Part shown: in pieces, positions 44,124-52,932 of the stretch
How the letters are laid out: every line of letters starts with the position of its first letter
Position numbering within the stretch: the first letter of the stretch is position 1
Assembly: GCA_002270295.1 (NCBI GenBank)
Contig: NISF01000008.1
Location: forward strand, 186,001 to 250,000
Length of the DNA: 64,000 nucleotides
Direction of reading: 5' to 3'
From: Enterobacter sp. 10-1
GTDB taxonomy: Bacteria; Pseudomonadota; Gammaproteobacteria; Enterobacterales; Enterobacteriaceae
The notes under the pieces: generated by a model
Seen by the model: the letters and a program-made list of their open reading frames with translations, nothing else
Databases searched by the model: none
What the model was told of the DNA's origin: nothing
Made by a program: the position numbers and the translations under genes

Positions 44124-45023
44124 TTAGCGCAGGGGTATTTCCCATAAACGTCCGAGTCGTGAAAGCTTGTCCGGGTTGCGTACAATAAATATCTGCGCAA
44201 GATGGCCATCGATATCAAGAGCAAAACTGACTGCCGCTGCGATATGGTTTTGGTCAAAGAGCAAAACGCCTTGCAGGCCGTTGATGCGCGCGGGTCGCCA
44301 TTCATAGGTTCGCCAAAACGCAGACAGTTTACCGCCGATGAACTCAAGAACGTCGATTTTGCCGATAATCGGTGTCAGATTGGCGGAAACTTTGCCGCCG
44401 CCATCAGCTCTGAGCGCAATATCTTCTGACAGCAGAGCAGAAAGCGGTTTGATATTCCCGGTTTCCACCGCGGCTTTGAAAGAGGCAAGCAACGCTTCCT
44501 GCCGTTCCTCTGGAATAACGCTACATACCTGCGGGTGGCCAACCTTTTCCCGCGCACGTGACACCAGTTTACGACAGGTTGCCTCTTCTGCGTCCAGAGT
44601 TATGGCAAGATCTGCATAGGGGAGGTCAAAGATATCATGAAGCAAATACGCCGCACGTTCGCGGGGCGTAAGCCTTTCGAGCAGTAGCATAAAGGCCATT
44701 GATAGCGATGATGAAAGGTCCAGCATTTGCTGCTCGGATGTTTCAACGGCCATTGTCTGAAGAGGTTCCGGAAGCCAAACGCCGATATAGTCAGTGCGAG
44801 CCTGCTGCGCGCCGCGCAGCAGATCAAGGCAGCGACGAGTACAGACCGTAGTCAGCCAGGCAGCTGGATTCAGGATTGGGCGGCGATCCACATGCAGCCA
44901 CTTAATAAAGGTGTCTTGCACAGCATCTTCCGCATCGGCCAAAGAGCCTAAAATGCGATAGGCGAGGCCGTTCAGAAACGGCCTTCTGGATTCGAACAGA
45001 TCTGCGTACTTTTCGTCTTGCAT
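44124..45023 (-). CDS. ECF41-type sigma factor with regulatory C-terminal domain
   Basis: The 299-residue protein has sigma region 2 (about 8-75, with DAEDAVQDTFIKWL) and region 4 (about 110-165), then a SnoaL-like C-terminal extension (about 170-299). Three motifs define the ECF41 group and all are present: WLPEP at 83-87 in the linker, DGGGK at 207-211 and NPDKL at 283-287. In this group the extension replaces an anti-sigma factor and modulates activity. It is 1 bp downstream of a carboxymuconolactone decarboxylase-like gene, the usual partner, and both should be read from the promoter at 45505. Confidence 0.9.
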   Translation of the reverse strand: MQDEKYADLFESRRPFLNGLAYRILGSLADAEDAVQDTFIKWLHVDRRPILNPAAWLTTVCTRRCLDLLRGAQQARTDYIGVWLPEPLQTMAVETSEQQMLDLSSSLSMAFMLLLERLTPRERAAYLLHDIFDLPYADLAITLDAEEATCRKLVSRAREKVGHPQVCSVIPEERQEALLASFKAAVETGNIKPLSALLSEDIALRADGGGKVSANLTPIIGKIDVLEFIGGKLSAFWRTYEWRPARINGLQGVLLFDQNHIAAAVSFALDIDGHLAQIFIVRNPDKLSRLGRLWEIPLR

Positions 45024-45024
45024 A

Positions 45025-45468
45025 TTAATGGCCGGAAATATGGATTCTATTCCAAAGATTTATCATAGTGATATTGGCGGTCAGCGCACTAATTTCCTCC
45101 TCAGAAAAGTGCTCACGCAACTCCGCGCGCAGAGGGCCATAATCGGTGTGACGTTCAAGCCGCGTTAGCGCCTCCGTCCAGGCTAACGCCGCCCGTTCGC
45201 GAGGCGTGAAATCATCGACATGCCTCCATACTATCAAGCTGTCCAGACGAGCATCGGTTTCACCGTCCTCGCGTGCCTCTTTAGTATGCATTTTGACACA
45301 GTAGCCACAGCCGTTGATTTGCGAAGCACACAACAACACGAGATGGTAGATCTTACGTTCCAGACCGTGCGAGTCGATACTGCCATGCACTTTCAGCAGG
45401 GCGGAGAAAACATTGGCAATAGTTTGCGAGTGATTTACCGGGGCGGTATTCATTAAAGGTGTCGACAT
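45025..45468 (-). CDS. AhpD-like carboxymuconolactone decarboxylase-family protein
   Basis: This 147-residue protein has the AhpD-like catalytic motif CGYCVKMH (Cys54, Cys57, His61) following the helix LERKIYHLVLLCASQINGC. Such proteins act as peroxidases or redox partners; the actual substrate is unknown. It is the first gene of a two-gene operon with the ECF41 sigma factor, with only 1 bp between them. ECF41 sigma factors typically direct transcription of exactly this kind of gene. Confidence 0.88.
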   Translation of the reverse strand: MSTPLMNTAPVNHSQTIANVFSALLKVHGSIDSHGLERKIYHLVLLCASQINGCGYCVKMHTKEAREDGETDARLDSLIVWRHVDDFTPRERAALAWTEALTRLERHTDYGPLRAELREHFSEEEISALTANITMINLWNRIHISGH

Positions 45469-45504
45469 TTCAATTCCTCATTTATGTAGTTAGCACATAA
45501 AGAT

Positions 45505-45531
45505 GACGAATGAGAGAGGTGAGTTGTGACC
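45505..45531 (-). promoter_or_regulatory. Putative ECF41-dependent promoter
   Basis: On the minus strand GGTCACAA (45524-45531) and CGTC (45505-45508) are separated by 15 bp. This fits the published ECF41 target (TGTCACA and CGTC), and the site lies 37 bp before the AhpD-like start. It suggests that the sigma factor activates its own operon. Confidence 0.7.
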
Positions 45532-45729
45532 GTCCGGACAATAAAATTTATTAGCTCAGACCTGATCTGACAGTTACCGGTTATTTATACAGGTGCCTTT
45601 TCCAGCTCTCAGGAATGAAATCCCGTGAAGCTGACGGGGAATCTTTCGTAGCTTCTTACAATACATCTCACGGATAGTATCGAGGGCGTCATTAAGAGGT
45701 AAGGCGGCCGGAGTGCCCCTCAGTTACAG
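45532..45729. other. Gap with no recognised gene
   Basis: This AT-richer stretch between the ECF41 promoter and the IS110-type fragment shows no open frame or motif that I can support. Confidence 0.4.
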
Positions 45730-45795
45730 GGCCGAACCGGCAGCAACTGGCCAGTATCCTGCAGCAGCTGGCATCCACAATGTGATATCCAGCGC

Positions 45796-45987
45796 GTGGC
45801 CGTTCAGAAGTCAGAAGGTCATGTAAAACCACATCCATACATTGATAAGGAACGGCGCGGATTTAATAAAACGACCGTGGCGGTCGCTAACAAAAACGCG
45901 AGAATAATCTGGTCGATGCTGAAAAATGAGACCGAGTATCAGGCAGTGGGAAGTTACTACCCGGCCAGAAAAGTTGCAGCGTACTGA
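45796..45987 (+). pseudogene. IS110-family transposase C-terminal fragment
   Basis: The reading frame includes TTVAVANKNARIIWSMLKNE, which resembles the C-terminal end of IS110-type transposases (VALANK.ARI.WA.L). The catalytic DEDD domain is absent and no clear element ends are visible, so only a relic remains. Confidence 0.6.
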
Positions 45988-46159
45988 GAAATGGCGACAG
46001 GTTGCACCTGCACAATCGGAACCTGATTTTTATACTGGCCTTTGAGGCCGTCCAGTTGTTGAAGCGATTGCGTACGGATTACCCATTTGGGCACAGATTT
46101 TCCTGATGCCGGATAGATGTAAGTAACAACCCAAAACCAGATTCAGTACTTGCAAAACA

Positions 46160-46282
46160 GAAGTAGTCCATGGATGTAAAATGTTGTCTCGGAAATCCCC
46201 ATCTTTCTGCAGACTTCCCCGACGCGGGTGCCGGTTTCAGCGCAAATGCAATCTGTTCTTCGGTATAGCGGATCTTTTTCAT
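46160..46282 (-). pseudogene. IS3-family OrfA fragment, frameshifted
   Basis: The start MKKIRYTEEQIAFALK is the N-terminus of an IS3-family (IS407-like) OrfA. After about 16 codons the frame shifts; in the neighbouring frame GTRVGEVCRKMGISETTFY continues the usual sequence. The helix-turn-helix is thus split, and OrfB is missing. Confidence 0.8.
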
Positions 46283-46398
46283 GGCAATAAGCCTCTCTGT
46301 GAGCAGGAATAAAGACCGGACACTTCAGTTTAGACTGGCACTGTTTTCAGGGAGGAGATCAAGTCCAAAAATGACTCTGAGGTGGCTGTTAAACCCGT

Positions 46399-46418
46399 GG
46401 CGATTCAAAAGAATCGCC
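46399..46418. terminator. Hairpin upstream of the AraC-type regulator
   Basis: A perfect 8-bp stem (ggcgattc/gaatcgcc) with an AAAA loop lies just before a Fur-like box. It has no T-run. Confidence 0.45.
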
Positions 46419-46421
46419 GAT

Positions 46422-46440
46422 ATAAGTGAGAATAATTATC
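46422..46440 (+). promoter_or_regulatory. Fur-like box upstream of the siderophore regulator
   Basis: ATAAGTGAGAATAATTATC matches the 19-bp Fur consensus in 13 positions, including all of the second half-site ATTATC. It lies 74 bp before the PchR-type regulator, which is usual for iron-responsive control. Confidence 0.6.
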
Positions 46441-46513
46441 GTTTCCTCTTGTTCGTTATATCTCTTTGGTCTGATAATACTTCACTATCGTTTCCTGATT
46501 TCCTGTGACGAAC

Positions 46514-47482
46514 ATGACCAATCATCACGCCGCCACGCCGTCGGCGCAATCATTCTTAGTTGAAGACTTCTTAGATTTTGGCGAACGTTATGGAATCGAC
46601 TATCGTTTTCCGGCGCTTTCGTCGCGCTACAGTAGCGATAAAGATCGGCGCATTGTCGTACGGGGGAGCGTTGAAGAGATGCTGCTGCCATCCGGCATTC
46701 GGCTCACCCATTCCCACGTGCAGGTTATGCAGCCGTATGAATCCACTTCGCTGCGTAGTTCACCGATGTACACGCTAATTATTCTGGAGGGCTGCTTACG
46801 CATTCGTCTGGGAGAACGGTATTTTATCGTGCGTCCGGGGATGGCGCTAACCACCCGATTAGGCGAGCAATGGGTGATGAATGTCAGTCATCTGGCGGAT
46901 ACGCAGTTGAAGACGATAGTGCTGGGATTCTCTCCTGAGACCCTGCAGCTATTGCCGGCAATGACTGAGCTGCTATTCGAATGGGGGCAGATGAAATGTC
47001 CTTGTTATCTGTGGTCTGTGCCGGAGTACTTACTGGCCGGCATCCATGCCGCTCTGGCGTCCAACTCCCCGCTCATAACACGCCAGTTAATGTTGAACGG
47101 AGTGGCGATGCAGGTTCTGGGGCATGCAATGACGGCGGAATGTCCGGTATCGCCCCTGTTCTCTCCCGGCGAGTGGGGACGGCTTGAAAGCGTACGCCAG
47201 CGACTGGAACAGCAGCCACAACAAGAGCATACGCTGTGTGAGCTGGCGCGCAACGCGGCAATGAGCCCCAGCAGTCTGAGCGCCAAGTTTCGTCAGGCGT
47301 ATGGCGACTCGGTGTTCGATTACCTACGTGACTGTAGACTGGCGCTGGCGTATCACCATCTGCAACAGGGTTACAGCGTCCAGCAGGCGGCCTGGATGTC
47401 CGGCTATCAACACGCCACGAATTTTGCCACTGCTTTTCGCCGCCGCTACGGTATCGCGCCAAGCGCGGTACGCAATAGTTAA
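46514..47482 (+). CDS. AraC-family regulator of a siderophore receptor (PchR/FoxR type)
   Basis: The 322-residue protein has an N-terminal sensory domain (about 1-215) and a C-terminal AraC double helix-turn-helix (about 220-320) with MSPSSLSAKFRQAYGDSVFDYLRDCRL in part and GYQHATNFATAFRRRYGIAP, the second recognition region. The type resembles PchR, YbtA and FoxR, which bind an incoming ferric siderophore and activate the receptor gene. An in-frame GTG nine bp upstream is an alternative start; neither has a clear ribosome-binding site. The receptor gene follows on the same strand. Confidence 0.85.
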   Translation: MTNHHAATPSAQSFLVEDFLDFGERYGIDYRFPALSSRYSSDKDRRIVVRGSVEEMLLPSGIRLTHSHVQVMQPYESTSLRSSPMYTLIILEGCLRIRLGERYFIVRPGMALTTRLGEQWVMNVSHLADTQLKTIVLGFSPETLQLLPAMTELLFEWGQMKCPCYLWSVPEYLLAGIHAALASNSPLITRQLMLNGVAMQVLGHAMTAECPVSPLFSPGEWGRLESVRQRLEQQPQQEHTLCELARNAAMSPSSLSAKFRQAYGDSVFDYLRDCRLALAYHHLQQGYSVQQAAWMSGYQHATNFATAFRRRYGIAPSAVRNS

Positions 47483-47590
47483 CCCTCTTTTGTTGTTGCT
47501 CATACATAACTCATCGCCGCGCATAGCCTGAAAACGGCACGATGCAGTGATAATGACGTTTCCTGCGCTTTAAATAATGAGGATTTGATA

Positions 47591-49708
47591 ATGGGGATCG
47601 CCTTTACGCTGAAACGTTCTGTTTTTTTGTGTGGTCTGGCAGCCACCGTTCCCTCCTGCGGCTTTGCCGAAGATAGCATGACGGTTATTGGCTCTGCAGT
47701 GGACTCTGCGGATGCACCAACCAGCGGCTACACGGTTACCAGCAGTAAAGGAGCGACCAAAACAGACAAACCGTTGATCACCACCGGGCAGTCGATTTCA
47801 GTCATTACCCGTCAACAGATGGAAGATCAAGGCGCTTTAACTGTCAATGAAGCGCTGAACTACACCGCCGGAGCTTTCACCAACTTTGCCGGCGCGGCAA
47901 CGCGCTATGACACGGTGTCTCTGCGAGGGTTCCACGGTAGCGACGTTGACAACGTTTTCCTCGATGGTCTGCGGCTGATGAGTGATGCCGGTAGTTATAA
48001 CGTGTTACAAGTCGACCCCTGGTTCCTGGAACGTATTGACGTGATTAAAGGGCCGTCCTCCGCACTGTATGGTCAGACTGTCCCTGGAGGTCTGGTGATG
48101 GAGACCTCAAAAAATCCGCTGTTCACAGAACAGGGTCATATACGCCTGCTTGGCGGCAGCAATAACACCAAAGGGGCCGCTTTTGATTACACCAACGCGA
48201 TTAACGATCAGCTGGCGTTTCGCCTGACTGGCCTGACGCGTTCCAGCGATACACAGTACCAGCACACGCGTGAAGAAAAATACGCCATTTCTCCGTCGCT
48301 GCTCTGGCAACCCGGTGAAGATACCTCGCTACTACTGCGAGCCTATCTGGAAAAAGCGCCTTCCGGGGGTTACCACAGCGCTGTACCGGGCGAAGGCAGC
48401 ATTACCGAACATAACGGCTATAAACTGAGTAATGGTTTCTATGATGGCGACAGTAGCCTCGATCAGTTTAAACGCCGCCAGCAGATCTATAGTCTGGCGT
48501 TTGCGCATCGCTTCAACGAAACCTGGGCGTTCCGCACTAATGCCAGTTATTCCCACTCTAATGTCGATCTCGATCAGGTGTATCAGATAGGCTGGGACTC
48601 CAGCAATTCGGACTTGTTGAATCGCTACTATTCCGGCTCGCGGTCATCCCTGGACGCCTGGGCGATCGATAACCAGTTGGAAGCGGACTTCAACACCGGT
48701 GATCTCCAGCATAAAGTCGTGCTCGGCGCGGAATACCATCAGTACAAAAACGATCTCAGAGACGCGAGTGGCTACGCTAATCAGTTGAACGCCCGTACAG
48801 GGGAAGCCGTAGGAGCCCGTTATAATTACGACTTCTATGGCAGTCAGCGGCGTTACTATCAGACGGGGATATATCTGCAGGATGAGGCGGTGTGGAACCG
48901 TTGGCATTTGGATCTTTCTGGCCGCTATGACCGCATTGTGTCACAGACGGATACCTACTCAACCGGTGTAAAACATCGCCGTCAGGACGACAATGTCGGC
49001 GGCCGAGCTTCATTGCTTTATGCTTTCGACCACGGTATTTCACCTTACGTCAGCTATAGTCAGGCTATTACGCCACAGTCGCTGTCCGGGCAGGACGGCA
49101 GTATCCTGAAACCCACCACCGCAGAGCAGTATGAAGTCGGGGTGAAATACCAGCCGGTCGGTACCAGGGATCTCTACAGCATTGCGATATACGATCTGAC
49201 CCAGAAAGACGTGGGGAATCGCATCGTACGTGAGGCTTACTACGAGCCGGTAGGGAAAGTGCATTCGCAAGGGATCGAGCTGGAAGCGCATAACCAGCTG
49301 ACGTCGAATTTGAGCATCATCGCCAGTTATACCTTAAGCCGGGTGCGCTTTAAGGACGCGGTTGACGGCAACGATGGCCACACACCGTACCTGTCCCCCA
49401 ACTCTATGGCTTCCGCCTGGGGGCGCTACCAGTTTGATTACGGTTTGTCCGCAGGCGCAGGCGTGCGCTACATCGGTAAACAGTGGGCTGATAACGAAAA
49501 CAGTACCCGTTTAGCGTCTGTCACGCTGATGGATGCTTCCGTACGCGCGGATCTCGGAGCCTGGAACAGCAGTCTGAAAGGAGCCTGGCTACAGGTGAAC
49601 GCTAATAACTTGACCGATCGTAAATATGTGGCCGCCTGCTACGGTACCGGCTATTGCTACTGGGGAGCGGAACGCGCCATCGTTGCCACCGTGGGTTACG
49701 ATTTCTGA
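47591..49708 (+). CDS. foxA: TonB-dependent hydroxamate siderophore receptor (FoxA/FhuA type)
   Basis: This 705-residue outer-membrane receptor has a signal peptide (about 1-26, ending CGFA), a TonB box near DSMTVIGSA, a plug domain (about 50-190, with LRGFHGSDVDNVFLDGLR and IDVIKGPSSALYGQ), and a 22-strand barrel ending in the aromatic ATVGYDF. The C-terminal NNLTDRKYVAACYGTGYCYW is characteristic of the FhuA/FoxA branch, so a ferrioxamine-like substrate is likely. The ATG at 47591 has TGAGGA 7 bp upstream. The AraC-type gene before it is its probable activator. Confidence 0.88.
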   Translation: MGIAFTLKRSVFLCGLAATVPSCGFAEDSMTVIGSAVDSADAPTSGYTVTSSKGATKTDKPLITTGQSISVITRQQMEDQGALTVNEALNYTAGAFTNFAGAATRYDTVSLRGFHGSDVDNVFLDGLRLMSDAGSYNVLQVDPWFLERIDVIKGPSSALYGQTVPGGLVMETSKNPLFTEQGHIRLLGGSNNTKGAAFDYTNAINDQLAFRLTGLTRSSDTQYQHTREEKYAISPSLLWQPGEDTSLLLRAYLEKAPSGGYHSAVPGEGSITEHNGYKLSNGFYDGDSSLDQFKRRQQIYSLAFAHRFNETWAFRTNASYSHSNVDLDQVYQIGWDSSNSDLLNRYYSGSRSSLDAWAIDNQLEADFNTGDLQHKVVLGAEYHQYKNDLRDASGYANQLNARTGEAVGARYNYDFYGSQRRYYQTGIYLQDEAVWNRWHLDLSGRYDRIVSQTDTYSTGVKHRRQDDNVGGRASLLYAFDHGISPYVSYSQAITPQSLSGQDGSILKPTTAEQYEVGVKYQPVGTRDLYSIAIYDLTQKDVGNRIVREAYYEPVGKVHSQGIELEAHNQLTSNLSIIASYTLSRVRFKDAVDGNDGHTPYLSPNSMASAWGRYQFDYGLSAGAGVRYIGKQWADNENSTRLASVTLMDASVRADLGAWNSSLKGAWLQVNANNLTDRKYVAACYGTGYCYWGAERAIVATVGYDF

Positions 49709-49808
49709 TCTTTAGCGCCTTGAGCCCTTCGATAACCAGGGTATCCATACCTGTAGCTGGAAGGGTCGTTAAGCAGCAAACTGTAACGGTGTGACTGCTC
49801 CTCGCTGT

Positions 49809-50081
49809 TTATGGCGGGAAGCAGTCGCTGTTCAGATATCTTCGCAACTCATCAATAAATGTTCGAACACGCGCTGGTAGATGTCTGCGGCTGGGATATA
49901 TGACATGGACGGCGAGCTCTGCCGCACTTATTCCCGGCAAAACTTCTACCAGCTTGCCTTCGCTCAGTCCCCGTTTCACAACAAAGGGGGGGCAAGAGTC
50001 CGATCCCATTCCTTCCGTCGCTGCGGCCCGGATGGGGGGGAATTCACCAGCGGGGAGTACATGCAGATGACCGCCGCTCAA
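49809..50081 (-). pseudogene. LysR-family regulator, C-terminal fragment
   Basis: The frame contains PPFVVKRGLSEGKLVEVLPG and ends with HLPARVRTFIDELRRYL, the C-terminal end of a LysR effector domain. Before it the sequence reads GMGSDSC where the family has GMGIGLL, explained by two opposite frameshifts within about a dozen codons. The DNA-binding half is missing, replaced by IS256-type sequence at 50149. The rest of 49709-50148 holds no other gene. Confidence 0.8.
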
Positions 50082-50148
50082 AACGTGGCGATGAGTTACG
50101 GGCGTTAACCCCCCGATGTGGGCTGATATTTATCGTAGCCCGGAGGTA

Positions 50149-50281
50149 GGACATTTCGGCGTTGAGAGCCGCCTCAACGCCGATTTTCTTCAGGAGGAGA
50201 GCGAACTGGCTGAGATCTTCAGGGATTTTGAGATTTTTGGCCAGTTCGTTAGCCAGAGCCTGCAACTGTTTTTTTGTCCAT
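50149..50281 (-). pseudogene. IS256-family transposase N-terminal fragment
   Basis: From the ATG at 50281 the sequence resembles the start of IS256-type transposases (KQLQALANELAKNLKIPED and GVEAALNAEM). The frame is broken after three codons by an extra A in a run of seven. The match ends at GAAATGTCC, where the LysR fragment begins. DNA to about 50340 (GTACATAAGATTGTGTCATT on the minus strand) probably includes the element's left end. Confidence 0.8.
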
Positions 50282-50415
50282 AACACAACCTGTTTTTGAT
50301 GGTGGATTGAACCTATCAAAATCAGGCAATGACACAATCTTATGTACAGGCTCACAAGGCCGGCTTTTCCATGCTATTTCAGTTCCCCCAGTCCGAAACC
50401 TCAGACGGTAAAAAC

Positions 50416-51228
50416 TCAGTTACTGACAGGGATCACCGCGCCTTTATACTTAGTGCGGATCCAATCCTGAATCTCTTTTGAGTGCAGCACGGCCACCAGT
50501 GCCTTAATATCCGGCTTATTCTCATCACCGCGGTGCACGGTAATAATATTAGCATACGGGTTATTCTCACCGCTCTCTACCGCGATAGGATCTTTAACTG
50601 GGTTAAGGCCCGCATCAATCGCATAGTTGGCGTTAATCACCACCGCATCGCCTTCATCATTGTTATACATCTGCGGCAGCAACGCGCCCTCAACGTTAGG
50701 CAGGAACTTCAGGTGCTTCGGGTTTTCAACGATGTCGGTAATGCGCGCATCGATCTTGCTCACGCCTGGCTTCAGCTTAATCACGCCCTCTTTCTCAAAG
50801 ATAGACAGAATCCGCCCCTCTTCCGCCACCGCATCACGCATAATCACTTTGCCGTTCTCCGGCAGGTCTTTCAGTGACTTAAACTTCCTGGAATAGATAC
50901 CGATTGGCTCGATATGAATTGCGCCCGCGCTGACAAAATCATAGGTCTTATCGCCCGCGTGATCTTTCAGTACGCTGTTCAGATACGGAATATGCTGGAA
51001 ATAGTTAGCATCTATATCATGGCTCGCCAACGCAGTGTTCGGCAGGATGTAATCCTGGAACGGTTTGATCTCCAGATCGATACCCTGCTTCGCCAGAATT
51101 GGCTTCGCTTGCTCCAGAATTTCAGCGTGCGGTACGTTGGATGCGCCAACGGTCAACGTGTCCGCCCATGCGCTGAGGCTCATGGCACCCAGGGTTGCTG
51201 CAGCCAGCAGCGTCAGTGTTTTTTTCAT
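50416..51228 (-). CDS. MetQ/NlpA-family substrate-binding protein
   Basis: The 270-residue protein has a normal signal peptide (about 1-22, ending AWA) and no lipobox Cys, unlike E. coli MetQ. The family segments FQDYILPNTALASHDIDANYFQHIPYL and DIVENPKHLKFLPNVEGALLPQMY, represented by DIDANYFQH and DIVENPKHLK, are clear. It should deliver methionine or a related amino acid to the MetI/MetN-type transporter encoded upstream (17 bp apart). As a non-lipidated second copy it is probably not the main methionine system. Confidence 0.85.
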   Translation of the reverse strand: MKKTLTLLAAATLGAMSLSAWADTLTVGASNVPHAEILEQAKPILAKQGIDLEIKPFQDYILPNTALASHDIDANYFQHIPYLNSVLKDHAGDKTYDFVSAGAIHIEPIGIYSRKFKSLKDLPENGKVIMRDAVAEEGRILSIFEKEGVIKLKPGVSKIDARITDIVENPKHLKFLPNVEGALLPQMYNNDEGDAVVINANYAIDAGLNPVKDPIAVESGENNPYANIITVHRGDENKPDIKALVAVLHSKEIQDWIRTKYKGAVIPVSN

Positions 51229-51245
51229 TTAGATTTTCCTAAAAG

Positions 51246-51914
51246 TTAACGTTTATCGAGCCATGTGGTCAGAACATCACCTAAAAACTGGATGACAAAA
51301 ACAATCACCAGAATCATTACCGTCGCTACCAGAGTTACATCACCGTGGTTACGTTGAAAACCCTCAAGATATGCCAGATTACCCAGGCCACCTGCGCCAA
51401 TGACGCCTGCCATCGCGCTGTAGCTCACCAGCGCAATCAGCGTCACGGTAATACCGGAAACCAGGGCGGGCGAAGACTCCGGCAACAGCACGCGGAAAAT
51501 CAGCGTACTCAACCGCGCGCCCATTGAGCGCGACGCTTCAATCACGCCTTTATCCACTTCGCGCAGGCCAATCTCCACCAGACGGGCATAGAACGGTGCC
51601 GCACCTACAATCAGCGCGGGCAGCGCTGCGTTTGCGCCGAGAATGGTGCCAATCAGCGTTTTGGTAAACGGGATCAGCAAAACGATCAAAATAATGAAAG
51701 GAATGGAGCGGAACACATTTACCAGAATGGAAATCACGCCGTAGATGGCGCGGTTCTGGAACAGGCCACCGCGCGCAGTCAGAAACAGCGCCAGTCCAAA
51801 CAGGATGCCAAGCACAAAGGTCGCCAACCCGGAAAGTGCAGTCATATACAGCGTTTCACCGGTGGCTGCCCACAGCTGGTCAACTTTCAAATGCGGGAAC
51901 AGAGACTCAAACAT
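51246..51914 (-). CDS. MetI-family ABC permease
   Basis: The 222-residue protein has five to six transmembrane helices and the permease EAA-type loop around IEASRSMGARLSTLIFRVLL (about 135-155), which docks on the ATPase. The length and order resemble E. coli MetI (217 residues). Its start overlaps the end of the ATPase gene by 8 bp and the binding-protein gene follows. Confidence 0.88.
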   Translation of the reverse strand: MFESLFPHLKVDQLWAATGETLYMTALSGLATFVLGILFGLALFLTARGGLFQNRAIYGVISILVNVFRSIPFIILIVLLIPFTKTLIGTILGANAALPALIVGAAPFYARLVEIGLREVDKGVIEASRSMGARLSTLIFRVLLPESSPALVSGITVTLIALVSYSAMAGVIGAGGLGNLAYLEGFQRNHGDVTLVATVMILVIVFVIQFLGDVLTTWLDKR

Positions 51915-52932
51915 GTTTTACCACCTCGGTTGAAATTTCATGGGCGTGCAGATCGGCCAGAATGCTTTCCAGCTGCGTGCCAGAGGCAGGAACCTGCAGC
52001 CACAGCTCACCAAAGGTGCCGTTGGCAGTTTGCATCATCTTTCCGTGCAAAATATTAAATGGCAGGGCGTACTTCAGTATCAACTCACCGACGATCGGCT
52101 GCTGAGTGTTCTGCCCAACGAAGGTCAGTTTCAGCACAGATCCCGCCCCAGCATCCACCAGGTCAGCATTAAACGGAGTATCGGCGCTGCTGTATACGGC
52201 GGTCTGTTTCACGAACTGGCGGGTGATTGGCTGCTGCGGGTGGGTAAAGACTGACAATACCTCGCCCTCTTCCACAATGCGGCCCGCTTCCATCACCGCC
52301 ACGCGATGACAGATTTTGCGTACCACATGCATCTCGTGAGTGATCAGCACAATGGTCAGCTTCAACTTGCGGTTGATATCCAGCAGCAGATCGAGGATCG
52401 CGTCGGTAGTCTGAGGGTCAAGCGCCGAGGTAGCCTCATCGCACAGCAGTACATCCGGGCTGTTGGCCAGCGCACGGGCAATCCCCACTCGCTGCTTCTG
52501 ACCGCCGCTCAACTGGGAGGGATAAGCACGTTCTTTACCGCTCAGGCCGACCAACTCAATTAGCTCCCGCACCCGGCGCTGGATCATCGCCTTTGGTGCC
52601 CCGGCAATTTGCAACGAGAAGGCGATGTTTTCACTTACGGTACGCGACCAAAGCAAATTAAAATGCTGGAACACCATGCTGATTTTCAGCCGTGCCCGGC
52701 GCAGCACTTCGCCGCTGGCCTGAGCAATATCCTGGCCGCTAATCATCACACAGCCGGAAGTGGGTTTTTCCAGGCCGTTCAACAGGCGAATTAGGGTACT
52801 TTTCCCCGCACCGCTGTAGCCGATAATCCCGTAAATCTGGCCCTGTTCAACCTGCATACTGACGTTGTCAACGGCGGTAACCTGACCGGAACGGACATTA
52901 AATATTTTAGAAACGTTGCGTAAAACTATCAT
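51907..52932 (-). CDS. MetN-family ABC transporter ATPase
   Basis: This 341-residue ATPase has Walker A GYSGAGKS (38-45), the signature LSGGQKQRVGIARAL (about 140) and Walker B VLLCDEATSALDP. A C-terminal NIL-type (ACT-like) domain (about 260-341) is the regulatory ligand-sensing part of MetN. It is the first gene of metN-metI-metQ order. No AGACGTCT-type MetJ box is seen in the 360 bp upstream, so control by methionine is uncertain. Confidence 0.88.
   Translation of the reverse strand: MIVLRNVSKIFNVRSGQVTAVDNVSMQVEQGQIYGIIGYSGAGKSTLIRLLNGLEKPTSGCVMISGQDIAQASGEVLRRARLKISMVFQHFNLLWSRTVSENIAFSLQIAGAPKAMIQRRVRELIELVGLSGKERAYPSQLSGGQKQRVGIARALANSPDVLLCDEATSALDPQTTDAILDLLLDINRKLKLTIVLITHEMHVVRKICHRVAVMEAGRIVEEGEVLSVFTHPQQPITRQFVKQTAVYSSADTPFNADLVDAGAGSVLKLTFVGQNTQQPIVGELILKYALPFNILHGKMMQTANGTFGELWLQVPASGTQLESILADLHAHEISTEVVKHV

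Noticed and set aside
47483..47590. Possible second Fur or activator box before the FoxA-like gene
   Set aside because: GATAATGACG matches only the first half of the Fur consensus; no clear repeat for an AraC-type activator could be fixed.
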